64,000 nucleotides of DNA from Bacteroidaceae bacterium (GCA_024398635.1 JAKSIV010000008.1:28603-92602); one strand, 5' to 3'; numbered from the stretch's first letter, positions 36,401 through 45,004 are shown. Notes: generated from the sequence alone by a model not told the origin. Made by a program: numbers and translations.

Positions 36401-36736
36401 CTAACCTTGAAAAGAGTGTAAACATTATCGAATATCTGCATGTCATCATATAGTTTTTAATCTACGAAAGCGGGCGAAAAGTTGCTATTTTTAATAGTTT
36501 TCGCCCGCTTTATTATATGCCTTGCAGAATGAAATTGAAAGATACTAAGCTTGTGAAGCCCGTTAGCAGACCAACCTTGGCAATTGTATTATGCAATATT
36601 CTCGCGGTACAATTCAAGTGGGTAATCTTCATAAAAAATACATGATAACCAGTGGAAATGTGCTGGATTTTAATAGATTTCCACGACTTATCTGAATATT
36701 TTTTGTATTATTGCAGACAAAAATCAGTTAGCTTAT
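36401..36736. other. Intergenic stretch with one strong hairpin
   Basis: 336 bases. Apart from the terminator-like hairpin at 36467-36511 and a weaker TGGAAAT/ATTTCCA inverted repeat (36654-36684), nothing recognisable. It is AT-rich, unlike the flanking genes. Confidence 0.5.
36467..36511 (+). terminator. Hairpin terminator after the scar gene
   Basis: Perfect 14-base arms AAAGCGGGCGAAAA / TTTTCGCCCGCTTT, 17-base loop; A/T-flanked on both sides, so it could work in either direction. Confidence 0.75.
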
Positions 36737-37012
36737 ATGATTATTGGTAGGGAAAAAGAGATAACCACTTTGCATGAACTGATGTCTGCAGAGGAGTCGC
36801 AGTTCGTTGCGGTATACGGAAGACGTCGTGTGGCAAAGACATTCGCTAAAAATGAGGATTACTGCTATACCATGCTGCGTTTTCAGGACAGGAAACACGA
36901 GATTGCCTCATCAATGACATTTCTGATGACTCAGGAAATAGAATTCCTGGAAAAAAGTGTGATGGGTAATCCCAATCCTGTCATCAGAGTGGATTCACTG
37001 ATTACCCAATAG
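36737..37012 (+). pseudogene. Fragment of an AAA-type ATPase
   Basis: 91 codons. The start MIIGREKEITTLHELM and YGRRRVAKTFAK correspond to the N-terminus and P-loop of the large archaeal-ATPase/DUF234-like family in which GRRRVGKT is normal; here the Gly before Lys is Ala. The frame ends after 91 residues instead of about 380-500, and its second half looks like a joined C-terminal piece. Non-functional. Confidence 0.6.
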
Positions 37013-37129
37013 GAGCGATGAACGGATGCCGGTTACCGCTGATTCCGAATAGCGTGTTCGTGGTGATGAGCATCGGTGAGCCATATTTTTAACGACATGA
37101 TCCGTAACGACATCAGTTTGGATGTAAAC

Positions 37130-37160
37130 AATGCCCGGCACTTATCTGGTTCCGGGCATT
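37130..37160 (-). terminator. Hairpin after M56 module 2
   Basis: Arms AATGCCCGG/CCGGGCATT (9 pairs), 13-base loop, 20 bases past the stop at 37180. The following tract is only partly T-rich (GTTTACATCC). Confidence 0.6.
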
Positions 37161-37179
37161 ATATTCGACAAATTTCAAT

Positions 37180-40146
37180 TTATATCCATGGAGTCAGCAT
37201 CATGACTGTGATTTCATCATCGTCCCCTTCAGTAAATAGGATTGTTGCCTGCAGAAGCCTGTTATTTTGCATTAAGACATACCCATAGCCCTTTGCCTTC
37301 CTTCCGTTATTGGCAGACATCTCCACAACAGCTGTTCCGGCAGGAATCGTATAAACCGCCGTCTGTTTTGTTTCACTTGTATGACCTGTGATTTCCAGCG
37401 TGCATTTTCCTGATTTTCTGCTTATCTTACCATTGCGGTTTGTCAGTGTCACTTTGTTGTCACTGACTTTTACATCGACAATGCTGTCAAGACCTAATTC
37501 TTTTGCATTTTTTTCTATATATTGCATGTTGTCATCGGTCTTATTTATGAGCTCCATATCCAGAAAATATTTATTTTCAGGAATGGAATCCAATGGCACA
37601 AGCTTAACTAGACTGGCAACTGCTAACTCCCTGATTTCAATTGTGCATGGTTCATGAAGAACCGAACCTGTAAGAATTGGTATCCCTTGTTCCCATTCTT
37701 CCTGACTGATGGCCGGGAATACCAGCTGGAACGGTGTGCCAACCCAGTCACCATGACGGTCAAAGTCCTGGTCTGTCGGCACGCCATCGTAACGGACAGG
37801 TTCCAACACACGTCCGCCTGCCAGTGTCAGTTTGAAGTCACTGCTTATGTGGCCGGGATATGAGTGGGCATTGCGTACGTATGCTTGGCAATATACGGTT
37901 GTCTCATTGTCTGTAAAATCAACCCGATCAACACTTAAAACATCCACTATACCGGGATCTTCATTCACATGAGTGGTTTGGAGAACATAACTGTTATAAT
38001 TCTCCGGATATTTCACGATTCTGACACCTTCAAAAATATCAATATCTGGAACCACCTGCAGTTTGATGATAGTGTTTGTGGGGTTGTTTTCATAGAAGTT
38101 GACTGTCTGCACATTATCCGGTATTGCAGGAAAATGCAGGGTCTGATAGAAGTATGCGAATGTTGGACTCCAGAAATATGTCTGTTCAAAACCTTCCATA
38201 CCCTCGCTGCGTGTCATTTCGTATCGTTTTCCATCTGCTTCGATTTCACAGTCGGAGAATCCTATCACCCACTGGTATGATCCCTGACATATGCGGGTAA
38301 TAAGAATCAGTTCGTCAGGTCCGTTAATGACATCAGTGATTTCATGCCAGGCGTCACCGGCAAAGAACTGAGGATGCTCAATGCGCTGGCCCTTTCCGTA
38401 GTAAGCCGATGTCTGGTTTACGTTCATTCTCTTGACGGCATCTAGTGCGCTTATGTTTCCGAATTCCTTTTCAAAGCTGTAGTCTTTGGGTACGATGGTG
38501 GTAATCCTGAAGTTGCATGGAAACATGTCATGTGCCTTGCCTTTAATTATTGAATCACTGACAATGGACACCTGGTCCAGCCCCCGTTTCCATACAGCCT
38601 TGGCTATCTTATCCGCTTCTCTGGTAGTCATCGTCTTAGGATAAATTGCCAGACCGTGTCCGTCAAACAGGTCTATCCATTTCATCACCTCATCAAGACT
38701 GCCAGTGACAGACGGATTCACAACTCTTTGATCCCCCGCACCATATAAATCAAGACCAATAGTGTCTGCATGGACTTTAGTTTTCAGGTTGCAGTTCACC
38801 TCGAAACGGAACTGGCCGGCACCAAGGTCGAAGATGGCGGGGGTGCGGTATTCCGGCATGGTCATTTCGGTCAGCATGTCATCGTTGTTGGCAATGCTGA
38901 CGTGTATGCCCTTGTCGGCAAGACTGCGGGCAAGCTGATACGCATCATTGAGGTCTTCGATGGTGGGCACGTAGCGCAGTGTCATTCGGGTGGTATTGAC
39001 AGACTTGTAATTGGCCAGATAATCGGCCACCTCGGTGGCTTTCATGTTGGCTTCGACACCATCGACAGTACGTACTTTGGCATTTCCGTTTTCATACACC
39101 CATGTTTTTCCGTCCTGGAACGGCTCCCAATGGAAGTTCTGGTCCTGGGCACTGGCCATTGACGAGTTGACAAGCGTGAAAGCTGCTGCGACAATCGGTA
39201 CGAACAGAGCTCTAAGTCTGTTCCACCTGTTTGATTCTTTTCTTTGCATCATATCAATTCTTTGTTTAAGGTTGGTCTGTCTAAGCCAGCTTGTCATAGC
39301 GAAGCCCCTGTTTTCGGCAACTGCATTCACCAGCATCATCTTGTATTGCCGTGCATTGGCTCCAGATTCGATTACGGCATGGTCAGCCTGGAATTCGTGA
39401 AGCAGTTCCATTTCCTTGTACAGCAGCAACATAATGGGGTTGAACCATTGGAATAACTGCATCAGGTCCATTATCAGCAGGTCTATGGAGTGCGCTTTGC
39501 GTGCATGTGAAAGTTCGTGCTTCCACACTGCCTGATTCTCCTTCTTTATCCAGTCATGGGGCATCATGATGAAATTCATCCAGTTCATTGGCTGCGAAAT
39601 GACATCGGTCTCAATAAGATCGCATTCATCCTGACGGTCCTGATACCGGCCTTCGCTGATCAGCTTGCGTATGGAAAGAAGCGATATGAGCTTACGCAGC
39701 AGGAGCCAGAGGAAGCCTATGCACCATATTACAAACAGCCCCGTCTTTGCAATCTGTTTCCAGTTGATAATGTTGACGGTTTCATCAATTGGCTGTTCTA
39801 GGTCGGCCATTCCAACTGAGACCATTTCCTGAGTGCCTGCATTTGCATCATCATAGAAATCGCCTTGAGATGTCTGTGCCACTACTTGTTTCACAGATGT
39901 CTGTGTATGCGGAGCCTCTGTTATATCGGCCTTTACCAGAACAGGAAAGACCTTTCTCACCTCATCGGTCAGCCGGATGTCTTCGAATCGGCATACCGGC
40001 AGAATGAATGACAGGGCGCAGATAAGCAGCAACATCGCACGATTGAAACTGTGGAATGTCTGCTTGCTGAGCAGCCACTTATATAGCAGGTACATTACGG
40101 TTGCCAGAACAGCCACCTTAAGCTGGTAGATTAGAAAGGTCTCCAT
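37180..40146 (-). CDS. BlaR1-like M56 metallopeptidase with very large C-terminal domain (module 2)
   Basis: 988 aa, paralogue of the 902-aa protein. N-terminal helices near 5-22, 35-50 and 132-155; zinc site H210-ELSH-214 (KHELSHARKAHS) with HEFQADHAV further on; helix near 310-325 (VPIVAAAFTLV). The long remainder shares segments with module 1 (MKATEVADYLANYKSVNT, ETTVYCQAYVRNAHSYPG, TDQDFDRHGD) but is otherwise strongly diverged and about 85 residues longer. No penicillin-binding motif. The start is 19 bases after the BlaI-like gene. Likely senses an envelope signal and destroys its repressor. Confidence 0.85.
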   Translation of the reverse strand: METFLIYQLKVAVLATVMYLLYKWLLSKQTFHSFNRAMLLLICALSFILPVCRFEDIRLTDEVRKVFPVLVKADITEAPHTQTSVKQVVAQTSQGDFYDDANAGTQEMVSVGMADLEQPIDETVNIINWKQIAKTGLFVIWCIGFLWLLLRKLISLLSIRKLISEGRYQDRQDECDLIETDVISQPMNWMNFIMMPHDWIKKENQAVWKHELSHARKAHSIDLLIMDLMQLFQWFNPIMLLLYKEMELLHEFQADHAVIESGANARQYKMMLVNAVAENRGFAMTSWLRQTNLKQRIDMMQRKESNRWNRLRALFVPIVAAAFTLVNSSMASAQDQNFHWEPFQDGKTWVYENGNAKVRTVDGVEANMKATEVADYLANYKSVNTTRMTLRYVPTIEDLNDAYQLARSLADKGIHVSIANNDDMLTEMTMPEYRTPAIFDLGAGQFRFEVNCNLKTKVHADTIGLDLYGAGDQRVVNPSVTGSLDEVMKWIDLFDGHGLAIYPKTMTTREADKIAKAVWKRGLDQVSIVSDSIIKGKAHDMFPCNFRITTIVPKDYSFEKEFGNISALDAVKRMNVNQTSAYYGKGQRIEHPQFFAGDAWHEITDVINGPDELILITRICQGSYQWVIGFSDCEIEADGKRYEMTRSEGMEGFEQTYFWSPTFAYFYQTLHFPAIPDNVQTVNFYENNPTNTIIKLQVVPDIDIFEGVRIVKYPENYNSYVLQTTHVNEDPGIVDVLSVDRVDFTDNETTVYCQAYVRNAHSYPGHISSDFKLTLAGGRVLEPVRYDGVPTDQDFDRHGDWVGTPFQLVFPAISQEEWEQGIPILTGSVLHEPCTIEIRELAVASLVKLVPLDSIPENKYFLDMELINKTDDNMQYIEKNAKELGLDSIVDVKVSDNKVTLTNRNGKISRKSGKCTLEITGHTSETKQTAVYTIPAGTAVVEMSANNGRKAKGYGYVLMQNNRLLQATILFTEGDDDEITVMMLTPWI

Positions 40147-40164
40147 GACGGGAAATATGGAAGT

Positions 40165-40524
40165 TTATTTTTCGGAATCAATCAGATCAATAAGTTCGCG
40201 CAGTTCATCAACGGTAATCTTGTCATCCTTGACAAGTGCCGAAACCGCTTTGATGTATGAATTCTTCAGGCAACGCATCAGCGGATTGCCGCCGAACTCA
40301 TCGTTGTACTCCTGCCACTCCACCTTATAGAAATAGCGGTACCCCGTTCCCTCCTTGCGGTGGTCCAGGAATCCGTTACTTTCGAGCAGTCGTACCTGTG
40401 TCGAAATCGTGTTGATGTGCGGCTTGGGCTCAGGCATCAGCTCACGAATCTCACTCGTGGTCATGGCTCCGTTCTTCCAGAACAGCTCCATGATTTCCAT
40501 CTCCTTTTTACTTAATTTCTTCAT
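40165..40524 (-). CDS. BlaI/MecI-family repressor (module 2)
   Basis: 119 aa, clearly paralogous to the module 1 repressor (MKKLSKKEMEIMELFWKNGA; TISTQVRLLESNGFLDH; SALVKDDKITVDELRELI against SALVREEKISLDDLKGLI). Winged helix plus short tail. Promoter and a symmetric operator-like sequence lie directly upstream. Confidence 0.92.
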   Translation of the reverse strand: MKKLSKKEMEIMELFWKNGAMTTSEIRELMPEPKPHINTISTQVRLLESNGFLDHRKEGTGYRYFYKVEWQEYNDEFGGNPLMRCLKNSYIKAVSALVKDDKITVDELRELIDLIDSEK

Positions 40525-40549
40525 AAAACTTTGTTATTATTGCAATAAT

Positions 40550-40570
40550 AACTATAGTTCACTTATAGTT
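40550..40570. promoter_or_regulatory. Operator-like inverted repeat of BlaI module 2
   Basis: AACTATA, 7-base spacer, TATAGTT: perfect 7-base arms, just downstream of the -7 box, where BlaI-type repressors bind. Further AACTAT half-sites (about 40606, 40617) lie around the -33 region. Confidence 0.6.
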
Positions 40571-40577
40571 GGCACTG

Positions 40578-40607
40578 CAAACATACAACAATTTTTCAAT
40601 AGTCCAA
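40578..40607 (-). promoter_or_regulatory. Promoter of BlaI-M56 module 2
   Basis: Minus strand TTG (40605-40607), 19 bases, TATGTTTG (40578-40585). The same -7 sequence as module 1. Confidence 0.65.
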
Positions 40608-40657
40608 CTATATTTCAACTATTTTTTGATTTTTTTCGTTATTGGGGCCAAGTCACT

Positions 40658-41554
40658 ATAACTCACGTTAAATTAGCAACAACACTTGATGAGCAGATTC
40701 AATTGCTTCGCAGTCGTGGAGTAGAGATTAACGATGTAGATAAAGCAAAAGAATGTCTCTCGGATATTGGATATTACAGATTGTGCTTCTATCTATTCCC
40801 GTTTGAGGAGAGTTATCCTAAACTCGAAAACCGTTCACACATATTTGTAGATGGAACCAAATTGAGCGATGCAGTATCATTGTACTATTTTGACTTTGAC
40901 CTTCGAAACATTCTGAACCGTTATCTGTGCAGAATAGAAGTCGCGTTCAGGACATACATCATCTATTCTCTTTCCAATAAATACAAACAGTCTCCAACCT
41001 GGTTTGTAAATCCTGCCGTAATGCAATCTTGTTATATCAAAGATTTCGACAGCGTATATTCAAACATCCATAAAAAACCAGTTATCAAGCGTCACCATAA
41101 AAAGTACATAAATGACAAATACGCTCCTGCATGGAAGACACTTGAATATATGACTTTCGGCAACATAAAGACTTTGTATGCAAACTTAAGATGTCTGGAT
41201 GACAGACTGGATATCTGCCGTCACTTCGGCGTCAACCAAACTTCTGTGTTTGAGAATTACCTTCAGACAATCATTGAACTGCGTAACATCTGTGCTCACG
41301 GTGGAGTCCTGTTTGACTTACATTTACCCCAAAGCATCAAAAACGGTCCTGCTGGAAAGCTGACCATTGGTCAGAGTAACAAGCTTTACGGAGCAATAAA
41401 AGTTGTAGATTACTTTATTGGTAAAATCTCTGTCAACCGTCAAGAGGAAATGAAAGAAAGGATTGATGATGCCTTGAAGGATTTATATCATCAAAATGCT
41501 GCCCTGGAAAATATTGTTAAAAAGACTGCCGGACCGTTGCAAATCCAAAAATAA
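40658..41554 (+). CDS. Abi-family (AbiD/AbiF-type) protein, start codon unclear
   Basis: About 298 aa from the region where homology is expected to begin (THVKLATTLDEQIQLLRSRG). Abi_2-type features: DIGYYRLCFYLFPFE, LRNILNRYLCRIEVAFRTYI, and the C-terminal ELRNICAHGGVLF (RNxxAH-like, also found in HEPN-type RNases). Such proteins cause abortive infection or related phage defence. The frame is intact to the stop, but no ATG, GTG or TTG occurs in frame near its expected start; codon 1 would be ATA (40658). The nearest in-frame ATGs lie within the antisense of the BlaI gene. Either an unusual start is used or a junction with the BlaI control region removed it. A terminator follows. Confidence 0.65.
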   Translation: MTHVKLATTLDEQIQLLRSRGVEINDVDKAKECLSDIGYYRLCFYLFPFEESYPKLENRSHIFVDGTKLSDAVSLYYFDFDLRNILNRYLCRIEVAFRTYIIYSLSNKYKQSPTWFVNPAVMQSCYIKDFDSVYSNIHKKPVIKRHHKKYINDKYAPAWKTLEYMTFGNIKTLYANLRCLDDRLDICRHFGVNQTSVFENYLQTIIELRNICAHGGVLFDLHLPQSIKNGPAGKLTIGQSNKLYGAIKVVDYFIGKISVNRQEEMKERIDDALKDLYHQNAALENIVKKTAGPLQIQK

Positions 41555-41625
41555 AGCAAACATTTGCATCACTTTAGTGCCAGTATAGACTTTGTCGCTA
41601 TGCCAAGCACTCTAAAATGTGAAAA

Positions 41626-41666
41626 GCCGGGTCCCCATCCATTGCCGTTGGGGATCCGCTGTTTTT
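41626..41666 (+). terminator. Terminator after the Abi-family gene
   Basis: GGGTCCCCA (41629-41637) pairs with TGGGGATCC (41649-41657, one G-T), extended by a C-G pair, then GTTTTTT. Confidence 0.75.
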
Positions 41667-41705
41667 TATCAAATAGCTCTTCTGATGCCATGCGTTTATT
41701 GGTGC

Positions 41706-42125
41706 TTAAAAGCGCTCTTTCATCAATGCAAAGTTTCCAAGAAGTTTTTCGCGCATGTTTTTTAAATCGGGGGCGAGGTGTGGCACCTTCATGTAACGTA
41801 CCCTTGAAGATCCGTAATAGCTTTTCTCCCCAACCAGTCCCGGAAAGAACTTTTGGGCGTTGGCATGGGTCGGTATCTCAGTCATCCAGTCCAATTCTTG
41901 TTCTACGGCAGTTTCGAATGCAAGCACTGCCCAGGCAGGTCCGGGCTCCTCTTCAAGAACTGCCTTGATGGCAAAATAGACTGCTGTCCTGTCCTTCCCG
42001 ACCTTCAGGTACATTCTTCCAAACTCATCGGCAAGATCGATTTCGGACTTGTGCCTTTTCCTGTTGTGTTTGCAAACTAGTTGCAAAATTACATGCAATC
42101 TCTTAAATCTCTCTTCAATTACCAA
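41706..42125 (-). CDS. Hypothetical protein beside tRNA-Met
   Basis: 139 aa, no signal or membrane segment. Protein-like composition (LADEFGRMYLKVGKDRTAVY, KAVLEEEPGPAWAVLAFETA) with a basic tail. The family is not recognised. It lies convergent to the Abi gene and downstream of the tRNA-Met terminator, inside the accessory segment; it could be a shortened piece of a larger element protein. Confidence 0.5.
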   Translation of the reverse strand: MVIEERFKRLHVILQLVCKHNRKRHKSEIDLADEFGRMYLKVGKDRTAVYFAIKAVLEEEPGPAWAVLAFETAVEQELDWMTEIPTHANAQKFFPGLVGEKSYYGSSRVRYMKVPHLAPDLKNMREKLLGNFALMKERF

Positions 42126-42211
42126 ATTCTGTCATACCACTTTATGCACTCAGAAATGTCTCAAATCGGCCCAACTCAACTCCGTTGTTTTCGCAATGTT
42201 TTCGCAGAGCA

Positions 42212-42244
42212 TAAAAAAAGCACTCACGTTTTAGCGTAAGTGCT
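42212..42244 (-). terminator. Terminator after tRNA-Met
   Basis: Minus strand AGCACTTACG / CGTGAGTGCT stem (10 pairs, one G-T), loop CTAAAA, then seven T, 12 bases past the tRNA. Confidence 0.9.
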
Positions 42245-42256
42245 TGATTTTCAGGG

Positions 42257-42330
42257 TGGGCCATCTAGGGCTTGAACCTAGGACCTCCAGATTATGAGTC
42301 TGTTGCTCTAACCAACTGAGCTAAAAGCCC
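42257..42330 (-). tRNA. tRNA-Met-type tRNA (anticodon CAT)
   Basis: 74 nt on the minus strand, CCA not encoded. D-arm AGCTCAGTTGGTTAGAGC; anticodon loop CTCATAA gives CAT; T-arm CTAGGTTCAAGCCCTAG. The acceptor GGGCTTT/ATGGCCC has one T-T mismatch. CAT could also be read as Ile after lysidine modification; elongator Met is more likely. Its 3' 22 bases recur at 35219-35240, marking it as an integration target. Confidence 0.9.
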
Positions 42331-42445
42331 GGAGAAAGAATCATCGGCCCGGAGCCGACTGCTTCATTCGGGTGCAAAAGTACGCCAATATGCCGAAACT
42401 GCAAAGTTTTGAGCTAAAAAATTCCCATACCCCGCGTATCTTCAC

Positions 42446-42453
42446 TACTTTTG
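42446..42453 (+). promoter_or_regulatory. -7 promoter box of ribF
   Basis: TACTTTTG (TAnnTTTG), 19 bases upstream of the ribF ATG. No clear -33 at the proper distance. Confidence 0.5.
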
Positions 42454-42472
42454 CAGTCTAAACGACAAAGGC

Positions 42473-43387
42473 ATGACCATACCCGTTCCCGAGAGCAACC
42501 GATACGCCGCCACGATAGGATTCTTTGACGGAGTCCACCTGGGTCACGTACACCTGCTGGAGAGCCTCAAGAGCATTGCAGCGGAGCGTGGTCTCAAGAG
42601 TATGGCCATAACTTTCCCGGAGCATCCGCGCCAGATACTGCAGTCTGATTACCGTCCGCGACTGCTGTCTACGCCCCAGGACAAGATGCACATGCTTGAG
42701 CAGACAGGTATCGACTACTGTTTCCCGCTCCACTTTACGACAGCGCTTGCCGCACTTGACGCCGAGACGTTCATGACAGATTTCCTGCAGAAAAAACTCG
42801 GTGTCTGCACCCTGCTGGTAGGACATGACCATCATTTCGGTCACGACACCAGCCTGACCATAGAAGACTACCGCCGTATAGGTAATAAAATAGGTATGGA
42901 GGTTATCCCCGCCGATGCATATCTCTATGGAGGCGCCCCCATAAGCAGCTCACGCATTCGCCGAGAGCTAGTGGCAGGCAACGTCAAGGCTGCCAATGAC
43001 ATGCTCGGTTACCGTTATACCATAAGCGGCACCGTAATTCACGGAATGCAGAACGGCCGCAAAATGGGATTCCCTACGGCCAATCTGGGACCCTACTGCG
43101 AATTCATGCAGATCCCGGCCGACGGAGTCTATTCGGCCCTGGCAACAGTTGACGGCGAGACCTGGCCGGCAATGCTCAACATAGGGTTCCGCCCCACGTT
43201 TGAAGGTAAGGCCCGCACCATCGAGGCCCACCTGCTGGGATTCGACCGGGACATTTACTTCCATGAACTTACTCTTGAGTTCGTGGATTTCCTGCGTCCC
43301 GAACACCGTTTCTCATCGCCACAGGAACTGGCTGCCCAACTTGAAGCCGACCGAAATCAGGTAAAACAAACCGTAAAACTTCAATAA
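42473..43387 (+). CDS. ribF: Bifunctional riboflavin kinase/FAD synthetase
   Basis: 304 aa. N-terminal FAD synthetase (nucleotidyltransferase) with IGFFDGVHLGHVHLLES and SSSRIRRELVAGNVKAAN; C-terminal riboflavin kinase with KMGFPTANLGPYCEF and LNIGFRPTF. Makes FMN and FAD from riboflavin. No FMN riboswitch is seen in the short leader. Followed after one base by a CPBP protease gene. Confidence 0.95.
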   Translation: MTIPVPESNRYAATIGFFDGVHLGHVHLLESLKSIAAERGLKSMAITFPEHPRQILQSDYRPRLLSTPQDKMHMLEQTGIDYCFPLHFTTALAALDAETFMTDFLQKKLGVCTLLVGHDHHFGHDTSLTIEDYRRIGNKIGMEVIPADAYLYGGAPISSSRIRRELVAGNVKAANDMLGYRYTISGTVIHGMQNGRKMGFPTANLGPYCEFMQIPADGVYSALATVDGETWPAMLNIGFRPTFEGKARTIEAHLLGFDRDIYFHELTLEFVDFLRPEHRFSSPQELAAQLEADRNQVKQTVKLQ

Positions 43388-43388
43388 T

Positions 43389-44216
43389 ATGGCAAAGATC
43401 AAAAAAACGCTCACAACCATAGGTATATGGCTTGCAGCCCAGATTCTTGTGACTCTGGTCTTTATGATAGTTGCACTTGCTCAGAGTAAAGACATTTATT
43501 CAGTCCTTGCACCTGCGCTTCTGTACTCAGACCTGCTGGTCATAATAATACTGATTGCAATCAAGTATTGCGGCATAAAGGAACTCTTCAAAACCGTCCC
43601 TGCAGATATATTCCTGTTTTCCATAGTATTTGCCTTATGCGGCATGTATGCCGTCGAAATGCTGTCATCGGGCTTTGATATACCCAATGCGCTTGAGGAG
43701 CAGTTCAAAGCCATGAGCAAGACATTAACCGGTTTCTTTGCAATATGCATAGTAGGCCCCATAATGGAGGAGATAATGATGCGCCGTGTCATCCTTAAGG
43801 AGATTGAGAAAGCCGCCAAGAGCATGTGGTGGGGCATCATAATATCGGCAGCCCTGTTTGCCATCATACATGTCAACCCTATTCAGGTGGTATTTGCAAT
43901 GCCTGCCGGAATCATTCTGGGTTGGCTCTACTGCAAGACAGGCAGTCTGCTGGTACCTATCTGTATACATATACTGAACAATACCGCAGCGTTCATCACG
44001 ATGAGAATGGATTCGGACAGTGATTTTACTATCAGGAGCCCGTTTGGAGTAACGTTCACCCTTATCCTCATCTTTGTATGCGCAGCAACGTGCATCTGGA
44101 TAGTAAGACGCTACGCCAAACTCAAGAAAGAGCAGGAGCTCCTGGAAGCTACTGTTGCAGAACCCGCCGAAACCGCTCACAGAGGCGCCTTCGAAGGAAA
44201 CAGCTACGATAAATAA
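43389..44216 (+). CDS. CPBP-family intramembrane metalloprotease
   Basis: 275 aa with about seven membrane segments. CPBP (Abi/Rce1-type) motifs: GPIMEEIMMRRVIL (EExxxR), FAIIHVNPIQVVFAMPAG and ICIHILNNTAAF (HxxxN). Substrate unknown. Co-transcribed with ribF. Ends 8 bases from the convergent argB. Confidence 0.88.
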   Translation: MAKIKKTLTTIGIWLAAQILVTLVFMIVALAQSKDIYSVLAPALLYSDLLVIIILIAIKYCGIKELFKTVPADIFLFSIVFALCGMYAVEMLSSGFDIPNALEEQFKAMSKTLTGFFAICIVGPIMEEIMMRRVILKEIEKAAKSMWWGIIISAALFAIIHVNPIQVVFAMPAGIILGWLYCKTGSLLVPICIHILNNTAAFITMRMDSDSDFTIRSPFGVTFTLILIFVCAATCIWIVRRYAKLKKEQELLEATVAEPAETAHRGAFEGNSYDK

Positions 44217-44224
44217 GGGAATGC

Positions 44225-44998
44225 TTAAAGGGCGATGGTAGTGCCCGTAAGCTTATCCAATGACTCGGCCTGGGTAATCAGGACCGATGACACCCCGGCC
44301 TGCAGTGCGTTGAATGCATTCTGGATTTTAGGAATCATACCTCCGCTGATTGTGCCGTCCTGTACCAGGCGGGGGAAATCATAGTATGATATATAAGGTA
44401 TTACGCTATTGTCATCATCCTCGTGCAGCAGCACGCCCGGCTTCTCAAAGCAGAATATCAGCGTGACCTTGAAATATGACGCCAATGCCTTGGCTGCCTC
44501 GCCGGCAATGGTATCGGCATTGGTATTAAGGAGCTGACCCTTTCCGTCATGTGTAAGCGGAGCGAGTACAGGTACTATGCCCTTCTCAATCAGACTGGCC
44601 AGGAACTCTGCATTGACCGTCTTGACATCGCCCACAAAACCGTAGTCAATATCCTTGACGGGGCGTTTATCGGACTGCATCACGTTGCAATCCGTACCGG
44701 TAAGACCTATGGCATTGATGCCCTCAGCCTGAAGCTTGGCCACAATATTCTTGTTTACCAGACCTCCATAGACCATAGTCACTACGTCAAGTATATCGGC
44801 ATCGGTAATACGGCGTCCGTCCACCATCTTGCTTTCGATGCCAAGACGGCTGGCCATAGCCGTAGCCGAACGACCTCCTCCGTGAACCAGCAGCTTGGCT
44901 CCGGGTAATGCCTTGAAATCCTTGAGCAGATGCTCCAGAGTCTCGGGCTGCTCCACGATCTTGCCGCCCACCTTTACAATGACAAGTGACTGTTTCAT
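44225..44998 (-). CDS. argB: Acetylglutamate kinase
   Basis: 257 aa. Amino-acid kinase fold with VIVKVGGKIVEQPE, LLVHGGGRSATAMASRLGI and NTNADTIAGEAAKALA, and SGGMIPKIQNAF near the C-terminus. Second step of arginine synthesis; argB/LysC-like length normal. Six bases after aroK. Confidence 0.94.
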   Translation of the reverse strand: MKQSLVIVKVGGKIVEQPETLEHLLKDFKALPGAKLLVHGGGRSATAMASRLGIESKMVDGRRITDADILDVVTMVYGGLVNKNIVAKLQAEGINAIGLTGTDCNVMQSDKRPVKDIDYGFVGDVKTVNAEFLASLIEKGIVPVLAPLTHDGKGQLLNTNADTIAGEAAKALASYFKVTLIFCFEKPGVLLHEDDDNSVIPYISYYDFPRLVQDGTISGGMIPKIQNAFNALQAGVSSVLITQAESLDKLTGTTIAL

Positions 44999-45004
44999 AT
45001 ATGG

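Noticed and set aside
36516..36644. 42-codon plus-strand ORF in the scar
   Set aside because: Short, no promoter, no family; overlaps the flank of a hairpin.
40355..40657. N-terminal extension of the Abi-family frame by about 100 codons
   Set aside because: It would be translated from the antisense of the BlaI gene and through its promoter; homology starts only near 40658.
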